From Alphaproteobacteria bacterium (GTDB lineage Bacteria; Pseudomonadota; Alphaproteobacteria; Bin95): 49,404 nt of DNA. The position numbers and the translations under genes were made by a program. Positions 43,288 to 49,404 of the stretch are shown in pieces; positions within the stretch are counted from its first letter, which is position 1, and the number at the start of each line of letters is the position of its first letter. The stretch is from assembly GCA_022827685.1 (NCBI GenBank), contig JAJEIH010000152.1:1-49404 (forward strand). Reading direction: 5' to 3'. The notes under the pieces are model-generated. The model had not been told where the DNA came from. It was given only the letters and a program-made list of their open reading frames with translations, and did no database searches.

Positions 43288-45066
43288 ATGCCCGATACCG
43301 AGCGCGAGAGCGCCACGCTGCCGGTCTGGGACCTGACGGACCTCTACAGCGCGCCCGACGGACCCGATGTTGCCCGCGACCTGGAGACGGCCGACGCCGA
43401 AGCCCGCGCCATCGAGGAGCGCTGGAAGGGCCGCCTCGCCGGGCTCGACGGCGAGGAGCTGGCGGATGCGGTCGAGGCCTATGAGCGGCTCCACGAGCGG
43501 CTGGCGAGGCTGCTCAGCTATGCGGGGCTGCTGCGCGCGGGCGACATGGCGTCCCCGGAAACCGGGCGCTTCCACCAGTCCATCCAGGAGCGCTTCGCCG
43601 GGATCGCCGCGCACACGGTCTTCTTCCAGCTCGAGCTCAACGAGATCGACGACGATGTCCTCGCGCGCCGGCTGGAGGAGAGCGGGCGCCTTCGCCGCTA
43701 CCGCCCCTGGCTGGAGCAGAGCCGGTCCTTCCGCCCCCACCAGCTTGCCGAGGACATGGAGCGCCTGCTGCTCGACCGCGATGTGGCCGGCTCGTCGGCC
43801 TGGACGCGGCTTTTCGACGAAACGCTGGCCGCGCTGCGCTTCCCGTTCCGCGACCGCCGGCTCACCCTGGAGGAAGCGCTCGACCGGCTCTCCGATGCCG
43901 GTTCCGGCGTGCGCAGGGCGGCGGCCTCGACGCTGTCCAAGGTGCTTGGGGAAAACGAGCGGCTCTTCGCGCACATCCTGAACACGCTGCTGAAGGACAA
44001 GGAGATCGACGACCGCTGGCGCGGCTTCTCCCGCTCCGTCTCGGCGCGCAACCTGCAGAACCGGGTCGAGGACGAGGTGGTCGATGCGCTGGTCGGCGCG
44101 GTCAAGCGGGCCTATCCGGGCCTATCCCACCGCTATTACCGCCTGAAGGCCGGGTGGCTTGGACAGGAAAGGCTCGCCTGGTGGGACCGCAATGCGCCGC
44201 TGCCGGAGGCGGACGGGCGCGAATTCTCCTGGCCCGAGGCGAAGCGCCTTGTGCTGGAGTCCTACGGCGCGTTCTCGCCGCGCATGGCGGCGCTCGCCGG
44301 GCGGTTCTTCGACAATGCCTGGATCGACGCCCCGCCGCGGCCCGGCAAGGCGCCCGGAGCGTTCTCGCATTCGACCGTGCCGGGCGCGCATCCCTATGTG
44401 CTGCTCAACTACCAGGGCAAGGCCAGGGACGTGGCGACGCTGGCGCACGAGCTCGGCCACGGGGTCCACCAGTCGCTGGCGGCGGCGCAGGGCTACTTTC
44501 TCGCCGCGACGCCGCTCACCCTTGCCGAGACGGCGTCGGTTTTCGGCGAGATGCTCACCTTCCAGTCGATGCTGAAGACGGCCCCGCCCGAGGGCCGCCG
44601 CGCGCTTCTCGCCGGCAAGGTCGAGGACATGCTGAACACCGTCGTGCGCCAGGTCGCGTTCTACGAGTTCGAGCGCCGGCTCCACGAGGCGCGCGCCGGC
44701 GGCGAGCTGACGGTGGACGATATCGGCGACATCTGGATGGACACGCAGCGCGAGAGCCTGGGCGACGCCTTCGCCTTCGACGACTCCTACCGCGCGATGT
44801 GGACCTATATCGGCCACTTCATCCATGCGCCCTTCTACGTCTATGCCTATGCCTTCGGCGACTGCCTGGTGAACGCGCTCTACGCGGCCTATGAGGACGG
44901 GAACGAGGATTTCGAGGCCAACTATCTCGACATGCTCGCCGCGGGCGGCTCCAGGCACCACGGCGAGCTGCTGGCCCCCTTCGGGCTCGACGCCCGCGAC
45001 CCCGCCTTCTGGGACCGGGGGCTTGCGCGCATCGCCGGCTTCGTGGACGAGCTGGAGGCCGCATGA
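43288..45066 (+). CDS. pepF: Oligoendopeptidase F (M3 family)
   Basis: A 592-residue metallopeptidase with WDLTDLYSAPDGPDV at the N-terminus (typical of PepF), an alpha-helical body and the zinc site VATLAHELGHGVHQSLAAAQ at residues about 388-407 (His-Glu-x-x-His), with the downstream Glu in LAETASVFGEM and C-terminal FIHAPFYVYAYAFGDCLVNA. It digests short peptides in the cytoplasm. It is coupled to the next gene by a 4-nt ATGA overlap. Confidence 0.94.
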   Translation: MPDTERESATLPVWDLTDLYSAPDGPDVARDLETADAEARAIEERWKGRLAGLDGEELADAVEAYERLHERLARLLSYAGLLRAGDMASPETGRFHQSIQERFAGIAAHTVFFQLELNEIDDDVLARRLEESGRLRRYRPWLEQSRSFRPHQLAEDMERLLLDRDVAGSSAWTRLFDETLAALRFPFRDRRLTLEEALDRLSDAGSGVRRAAASTLSKVLGENERLFAHILNTLLKDKEIDDRWRGFSRSVSARNLQNRVEDEVVDALVGAVKRAYPGLSHRYYRLKAGWLGQERLAWWDRNAPLPEADGREFSWPEAKRLVLESYGAFSPRMAALAGRFFDNAWIDAPPRPGKAPGAFSHSTVPGAHPYVLLNYQGKARDVATLAHELGHGVHQSLAAAQGYFLAATPLTLAETASVFGEMLTFQSMLKTAPPEGRRALLAGKVEDMLNTVVRQVAFYEFERRLHEARAGGELTVDDIGDIWMDTQRESLGDAFAFDDSYRAMWTYIGHFIHAPFYVYAYAFGDCLVNALYAAYEDGNEDFEANYLDMLAAGGSRHHGELLAPFGLDARDPAFWDRGLARIAGFVDELEAA

Positions 45067-46397
45067 GCGACGACACGGGCGGCCTTGGCGGCCAGCTGCG
45101 GCGCTATGCGCGCGTCGGCGGCGCCGTCGGCGGCCTTGCGGCCAACTATGCCGGGCGGCGGCTTCTCGGGCGCAGGATCGAGCATGACGCCCATGCGCGC
45201 GAGCTCGCGGCTGCGGTGGGCGGCCTCAAGGGGCCGCTGATGAAGGTGGCGCAGATCCTCGCCACCATTCCCGATGCGCTGCCGTCGGCCTATGCGGAGG
45301 AGTTGCGCCAATTGCAGGCCGACGCGCCGTCGATGGGCTGGCCGTTCGTGCGCCGGCGGATGGCGGGCGAGCTCGGCCCGGACTGGCCGAAGCGTTTCGG
45401 GAATTTCGAGCGGAGCGCGGCCCATGCGGCCTCGCTCGGCCAGGTCCACCGCGCGACCGCCCCCGACGGCGCACATCTTGCCTGCAAGCTGCAATATCCG
45501 GACATGGCCGCGGCCGTGGAGGCGGACCTCCGGCAGTTGCGGCTGGTGTTCTCGGTCTATGAGCGCCGCGACCGGGCGGTGCGCACGGACAGCATCTTCC
45601 AGGAGCTTTCGGAGCGGCTGAGGGAAGAGCTCGACTACCACCGCGAAGCGAAGCACATGCGGCTCTACGGGGCCATGCTCGCCGACGAGGCCGGCGTGAC
45701 GGTGCCGGAGCCGGTGGAGGCGCTTTCGACCGGCCGCCTGCTCACCATGACCTGGATCGACGGGCGCCCGCTCATGGAGGCGGTGGACTTGGCCGTAGAG
45801 GCGCGCAACCGGCTGGCGGAAGCCATGTTCCGCGCCTGGTACGTGCCGTTCTACGATTGCGGCGTCATCCACGGAGACCCGCATCTCGGCAACTATTCGA
45901 TGCGGGAGGATTTCGGCATCAACCTGCTGGATTTCGGCTGCATCCGGGTCTTCCCGCCGTCCTTCGTCAAGGGCGTGATCGACCTCTACCGGGCGCTCCG
46001 GGACGACGACGAGGCGCTGGCGGTCTCGGCTTACGAGACCTGGGGCTTCGAGAACCCGTCGCGCGAGCTGATCGAGGTGCTGAACATCTGGGCGGAGTTC
46101 CTCTACGCGCCGCTCCTCCAGGACCGCGTCCAGCGCATCCAGGAAAGCGAGAGCGGCCTCTACGGCGCAACGGTCGCGGCCAGGGTCCACCGGGAGCTCA
46201 GGCGCGTCGGCGGCGTGCGCCCGCCGCGCGAATTCGTGCTCATGGACCGCGCCGCCATCGGCCTCGGCTCGGTGTTCATACGGCTCAGGGCGGAGGTGAA
46301 CTGGCACCGCCTTTTCCACGGCCTCATCGACGGCTTCGATGTGGACGCCCTCGCAGCCCGCCAGTCCGCAGCCCTGGAGGCGGCGGGGCTGGGGTAA
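45063..46397 (+). CDS. ABC1/UbiB-family atypical kinase-like protein
   Basis: A 444-residue protein of the UbiB/ADCK family: the glycine-rich-like AAHAASLGQVHRAT (Ala-rich loop), a Lys in LACKLQYPDMAAAV, ELDYHREAKHM, VIHGDPHLGNYSM and LLDFGCIRVF, which hold the metal and phosphate residues. The N-terminal KxGQ-like motif reads LMKVAQILATIP, a variant. UbiB proteins support coenzyme Q synthesis or lipid handling. Its N-terminus has a glycine-rich, arginine-rich segment. It overlaps pepF by 4 nt. Confidence 0.9.
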   Translation: MSDDTGGLGGQLRRYARVGGAVGGLAANYAGRRLLGRRIEHDAHARELAAAVGGLKGPLMKVAQILATIPDALPSAYAEELRQLQADAPSMGWPFVRRRMAGELGPDWPKRFGNFERSAAHAASLGQVHRATAPDGAHLACKLQYPDMAAAVEADLRQLRLVFSVYERRDRAVRTDSIFQELSERLREELDYHREAKHMRLYGAMLADEAGVTVPEPVEALSTGRLLTMTWIDGRPLMEAVDLAVEARNRLAEAMFRAWYVPFYDCGVIHGDPHLGNYSMREDFGINLLDFGCIRVFPPSFVKGVIDLYRALRDDDEALAVSAYETWGFENPSRELIEVLNIWAEFLYAPLLQDRVQRIQESESGLYGATVAARVHRELRRVGGVRPPREFVLMDRAAIGLGSVFIRLRAEVNWHRLFHGLIDGFDVDALAARQSAALEAAGLG

Positions 46398-46477
46398 AGA
46401 ATGGAAATGTTTGACAGGTCCATACGGTTACTGGTGACTGAAAAGCGAATCCGTAGTGCTGGAGGAGTATTGAGACC

Positions 46478-47070
46478 ATGATTCAAATGGTCGATAGAGG
46501 AACTGTTGTGAAATTCGTACTGGTGAATTGAAGGTTGGAAGAGGTTCACATGCATATTTTCTGAATTTTGATGACAATGGAACAGTGCATTTGTTGACAG
46601 ACGGTGGTAATGCTACGGTCGTTCGCAATGAAATTACTGTACCGAGAACACCTTTGGCTCCGTTCCGACCGTTGCGACTCTGGTTGCCGTACGGAATATG
46701 GACTAAGGAGGATGGATCTCAAGTGCTTTATTCGAGATATTACTGCCCATTATGGCGTGTTTCTTGCGATGGAACGGTTTCAGAATAGAATCCTTGGCAA
46801 GAAATTGTTTTTGTCGAAAGTGAAAATCTTTGGTACCGTGGAGATTTGGCATGGCTAACGACTAATCCATGGAGAAATCAGGATCTAAAGGAGCGGCTGG
46901 AAGACAGAATGCGGAGTCTCGGTGTACCTGAAAGTCCTCCGCGTTTGATGCAAGCCCTTGATGTTATACTTCGCGGCGCTGCAAGCAATATAAGCGATGC
47001 AGTGGAAATTCTTGCTCCTCCAGACTCCGGATTTCCTCATTTTCCCAGAGGACCTTTGCACACCGACTGA
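46478..47070 (+). pseudogene. Decayed AT-rich gene (conserved hypothetical)
   Basis: GC content drops sharply here. An ATG at 46478, with GGAGGAG upstream, codes MIQMVDRGTVVKF and then shifts frame (about 46515) into TGELKVGRGSHAYFLNFDD, which continues HLLTDGGNATVVRNEITV and LRLWLPYGIWTKEDGSQVLY to a TAG (46786-46788). The same frame carries on past the TAG as NPWQEIVFVESENLWYRGD and MRSLGVPESPPRLMQALDVI, ending with a stop at 47068. The joined sequence looks like one 190-200-residue protein broken by a frameshift and an amber codon. The function is unknown. The base composition suggests recent transfer from a lower-GC source. Confidence 0.75.
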
Positions 47071-47183
47071 GCCTTTATGGCGTCGTCCCCATAAATACGG
47101 GCCTGGAAGAGAAGTGGAGAAAACGAGGGTCGTACAGAATGTCGGCCTTTGAGAATGAAATACCCGACCACGGCCATGTATGC

Positions 47184-47205
47184 TTGACGTCTATCGTCCA
47201 GACGT
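47184..47205 (+). promoter_or_regulatory. Operator/-35 of the HigBA operon
   Basis: TTGACG (47184-47189) overlaps a perfect inverted repeat ACGTCT-N7-AGACGT (47187-47205), 17-38 nt upstream of the HigB ATG. A natural operator for the HigA antitoxin. The matching -10 region (CATTCT) is weak. Confidence 0.5.
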
Positions 47206-47221
47206 TCATTCTTTGCACACC

Positions 47222-47509
47222 ATGATCCTCGGTTATCGGGACAGCGACACCCGGGCCTTTGCCGAGGGACGCCGCATCAGGGCCTTTCAGGGCTTCGAGA
47301 GGCAGGCTGCGAAACGGCTTTCGATCCTGAACGCTGCGCCGTCCCTCGACACGCTCAGGTCTCTGCGGAGCAATCGGTTGGAAACACTCAGGGGCGACCG
47401 GGCCGGTCAATATTCCATCCGAATCAATCGGCAATGGAGACTGTGTTTCGAGTGGCCGCAGGGCCGGCCGGGACCGCACAATGTCGAGATTGTCGATTAC
47501 CACGAATGA
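47222..47509 (+). CDS. higB: HigB-type RelE toxin
   Basis: A 95-residue toxin with KRLSILNAAPSLDTLRSL, SNRLETLRGDRAGQYSIRI (the conserved HigB block) and the C-terminal NRQWRLCFEW and NVEIVDYHE. HigB proteins cut mRNA on the ribosome. Here the toxin gene precedes the antitoxin, the reverse of most type II pairs and the normal order for higBA. The ATG at 47222 matches the usual N-terminus; an in-frame ATG 42 nt upstream lies over the operator and is rejected. Confidence 0.92.
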   Translation: MILGYRDSDTRAFAEGRRIRAFQGFERQAAKRLSILNAAPSLDTLRSLRSNRLETLRGDRAGQYSIRINRQWRLCFEWPQGRPGPHNVEIVDYHE

Positions 47510-47523
47510 AGGGACCAGCGCCG

Positions 47524-47817
47524 ATGTTCATGAACGCAGTCCATCCGGGCGAGGTGCTCAGGGACGAATTGGAGGAACTGGCTGTCACTCCGACCGAGCT
47601 CGCCCGCCAAATTGATGTCCCGCCGAACCGGATCGGCCAGATCGTTGCCGGCAAACGCTCGATCACCGGCGATACCGCATTGCGCCTGGGTCACTGGTTC
47701 GGGTCGGAGCCGCAATTCTGGTTGAACCTTCAGGCCCAGTACGACCTGGCGCAGGCCAACAGGGAGACAGGGGCGGCAATTCGCGAGCTTCCCACTCGTG
47801 CCGCCACGGTTGGCTGA
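47524..47817 (+). CDS. higA: HigA-type antitoxin
   Basis: A 97-residue XRE-family DNA-binding protein: NAVHPGEVLRDELEELAVTP, LARQIDVPPNRIGQIVAGKR (helix-turn-helix), SITGDTALRLGHWFGSEPQF and WLNLQAQYDLAQAN. This is the standard HigA (VapI-like) antitoxin that binds HigB and its own operator. It begins 14 nt after higB. Confidence 0.93.
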   Translation: MFMNAVHPGEVLRDELEELAVTPTELARQIDVPPNRIGQIVAGKRSITGDTALRLGHWFGSEPQFWLNLQAQYDLAQANRETGAAIRELPTRAATVG

Positions 47818-47915
47818 GACGTCGCGCGACACCCTGTTTCTGACTGAGGGGGTCGCCTGATTCGGGACCGGACCTTCTGCGAATTCGCCGGGCCTTGGAA
47901 GACATGTCGAACGAT

Positions 47916-47962
47916 CCGCTTGCGGGCGGTCCGCGCAAGCGGCGGGACCGGGCTATTCCCGC
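47916..47962 (+). terminator. Double GC hairpin after higA
   Basis: CCGCTTGCG (47916-47924) pairs with CGCAAGCGG (47934-47942); it touches a second stem GCGGGA/TCCCGC (47942-47962). A short T-run (CATTTTTG) comes 17 nt later. A terminator of the higBA unit is possible, but the T-run is not adjacent. Confidence 0.4.
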
Positions 47963-48049
47963 CGCCCCCGGGGTGCGACATTTTTGCTTGCGGCCCGGCC
48001 GCTATCCAGTGCAGGCTTGCATTCGAGTCGTCGATTTACCGGCGTCGCC

Positions 48050-48126
48050 GCGCTCCTGAAGCATGGGGACGGAGCGCGTCTGTTGTGCCTGCCGGCGAAC
48101 CGGCAAGGCTTTGAGGAGGACCCCTC
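48050..48126 (+). promoter_or_regulatory. Structured leader of the BCCT gene
   Basis: Three stems follow each other in the 100 nt before the ATG: GCGCTCC/GGAGCGC (48050-48077), TGCCGG-CGAA-CCGGCA (48090-48105, tetraloop) and GAGG/CCTC (48113-48126). This is not a riboswitch class I recognise. It could control expression of the transporter. The remainder of 47818-48151 shows no gene. Confidence 0.35.
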
Positions 48127-48151
48127 GCGAAGGCGGAAAGGAGACGGCGTC

Positions 48152-49404
48152 ATGGCGGAGAACAGGCGGGAAGGGCTCGTGGCCGATGCAGGGCTGATGA
48201 AGGGCCTGCACAGCGGCATGGGATTCGCGGCGAAAGGCATGGTCGTCGCCTTCGTTGTGTTCACGATCCTGAATGTCGAGTTCGCCAGCAGCATCTACGC
48301 AGCGATCCGCGGCTGGGTCGAGGCGTCGCTGGCCTGGTACTACATCCTCATCGTCGTCTTCCTGGTGTTCGTCTGCCTCTACCTGATGTGCTCGCGGCAC
48401 GGGTCGGTCCGCCTCGGAGACGACGACTCGCGGCCGGAGTTCAGCAACTTCTCCTGGTTCGCGATGCTGTTCTCCGCCGGCGTCGGCATCGGCATCCTGT
48501 TCTTCGGGGTCGCCGAGCCGATGTTCTATTTCGACAATACCCAGCCATGGGGCTATCCGAACAATCCCCATGCGGACGTTGTCGGCGTGACCGACATGGA
48601 CATGAACCGCGCCGTGCATGCGATGCGCGTGACCTATTTCCACTGGGGATTCCACGGCTGGGCGATCTACGTGATCATCGGGCTCTGCCTGGCCTATTTC
48701 GGCTTCCGCAAGAAGCTGCCGCTTACCCTGCGCTCGGCGCTCTACCCGATCATCGGCGAGCGCATCTACGGGCCCATCGGGCATGGCGTGGACCTGCTCG
48801 CGGTGTTCGGGACGGTCTTCGGCGTCGCCACCTCGCTCGGCCTCGGCGTGACCCAGATGGCGACCGGCATGAATGTGCTGTTCGGGCTCGATCCCGGCAT
48901 CGCGACGCAGATCGTCCTGATCATCGTGATCTCGATCATCGCGACCCTCTCCGCTGTCTCGGGCGTCGGCAACGGCATCCGCATCATTTCCGAATGGAAT
49001 ATCTGGCTGAGCGCGGTTTTGCTGGCCTTCTTCCTGTTCGGTGGGCCGTTCAATTGGCTGATGGGCTTCTTCATCACGACTATCGGCGACTATCTGTGGA
49101 ACGCCATTCCGATGGGCTTCCAGATTTTCAGCGATAAGGGCGCTGCCTCGTGGCAGGGCGGCTGGACCATCTTCTACTGGGGTTGGTGGATCTCCTGGGC
49201 GCCCTTCGTCGGCATGTTCATCGCGCGGATCAGCCGGGGACGGACCATTCGCGAGTTCATGGTCGGCGTCATGTTCGTGCCGACCACGATCGCGTTCTTC
49301 TGGCTTTGCATCTTCGGCGGTACGGCGATGTATTTGGAGCTGACCGCCGAAGGCGGCGTCGGCACGGCCGGCATTGCGCAGCTGATCCGCGACTGGAACC
49401 TGCC
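48152..49404 (+). CDS. BCCT-family betaine/carnitine/choline transporter (5' part)
   Basis: 417 codons, cut by the window end. The ATG follows GGAG (AAAGGAGACGGCGTC). The family features visible are FSAGVGIGILFFGVAEP (glycine-rich helix of the substrate path), FHWGFHGWAIYVI, GVGNGIRIISEWN, the aromatic box FYWGWWISWAPFVG and the signature GMFIARISRGRTIREF. The Trp/Tyr-rich box binds trimethylammonium groups, so betaine, carnitine or choline is the likely solute, driven by sodium or proton. Within the window this is the only candidate importer for the carnitine and sarcosine genes at 12-23 kb. An osmoprotection role is an alternative. Confidence 0.95.
   Translation, partial: MAENRREGLVADAGLMKGLHSGMGFAAKGMVVAFVVFTILNVEFASSIYAAIRGWVEASLAWYYILIVVFLVFVCLYLMCSRHGSVRLGDDDSRPEFSNFSWFAMLFSAGVGIGILFFGVAEPMFYFDNTQPWGYPNNPHADVVGVTDMDMNRAVHAMRVTYFHWGFHGWAIYVIIGLCLAYFGFRKKLPLTLRSALYPIIGERIYGPIGHGVDLLAVFGTVFGVATSLGLGVTQMATGMNVLFGLDPGIATQIVLIIVISIIATLSAVSGVGNGIRIISEWNIWLSAVLLAFFLFGGPFNWLMGFFITTIGDYLWNAIPMGFQIFSDKGAASWQGGWTIFYWGWWISWAPFVGMFIARISRGRTIREFMVGVMFVPTTIAFFWLCIFGGTAMYLELTAEGGVGTAGIAQLIRDWNL

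Overview
The window is very GC-rich, densely packed bacterial chromosome. It most resembles an alphaproteobacterium, probably Rhodospirillales-like. This rests on the block purN-purM / DUF2066 / CDP-alcohol phosphatidyltransferase / AI-2E-type permease / hdaA, on a split proton-translocating transhydrogenase (pntAA-pntAB-pntB), on a 43-residue aa3-oxidase subunit IV gene, and on frequent ATGA, GTGA and ATGGCTGA gene overlaps. No rRNA, tRNA, CRISPR array, insertion sequence or prophage gene was seen.

Layout. 1-3.2 kb: half of a dispersed GC-rich repeat pair, cobalamin genes cbiD and cobK with a RelE/ribbon-helix-helix toxin-antitoxin pair lying antisense between them, then two very small genes including cytochrome oxidase subunit IV. 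3.2-8.5 kb: purine synthesis (purM, purN), DUF2066, lipid synthesis, a permease and the replication regulator hdaA. 8.5-18.1 kb: a plus-strand catabolic run with an atypical short-chain dehydrogenase, a DUF1640-like small protein, a D-aminoacylase-type amidohydrolase, a DMSP-lyase-type cupin, the four-subunit sarcosine oxidase soxBDAG, a retropepsin-like protease and ureidoglycolate lyase. 18.1-24.8 kb (minus strand): recQ, dienelactone hydrolase, L-carnitine dehydrogenase, a BKACE enzyme, a polysaccharide deacetylase, a second dehydrogenase and a membrane protein. 24.9-31.7 kb: transhydrogenase, a 2Fe-2S flavoprotein reductase, exonuclease III, pyrD and a HAD phosphatase. 31.7-40.1 kb (minus): a glyoxalase-fold protein, an MlrC-like M81 peptidase, leuA with a leader-peptide attenuator, the second repeat copy, 8-oxoguanine deaminase and mutS. 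40.3-49.4 kb: a frameshifted DUF1640-like gene, an LLM oxidoreductase, a Phd/VapC pair, an EamA permease, oligoendopeptidase F, a UbiB-family kinase-like protein, a decayed AT-rich gene, a HigBA pair and a BCCT transporter cut by the window end.

How the genes fit together. Carnitine dehydrogenase plus BKACE would turn L-carnitine into a glycine betaine product and acetoacetate. Sarcosine oxidase handles the sarcosine that betaine demethylation eventually yields, and the BCCT family imports betaine, carnitine or choline. The betaine and dimethylglycine demethylation steps and the carnitine thioesterase are not in the window, so a complete route is an inference. 8-oxoguanine deaminase and ureidoglycolate lyase point to purine salvage and breakdown.

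The most notable regulatory structure is upstream of leuA. A near-consensus promoter is placed so that transcription should begin at or next to the ATG of an 18-codon Leu/Ile-rich leader peptide, followed by two mutually exclusive hairpins. A second apparently leaderless promoter serves the Phd/VapC pair.
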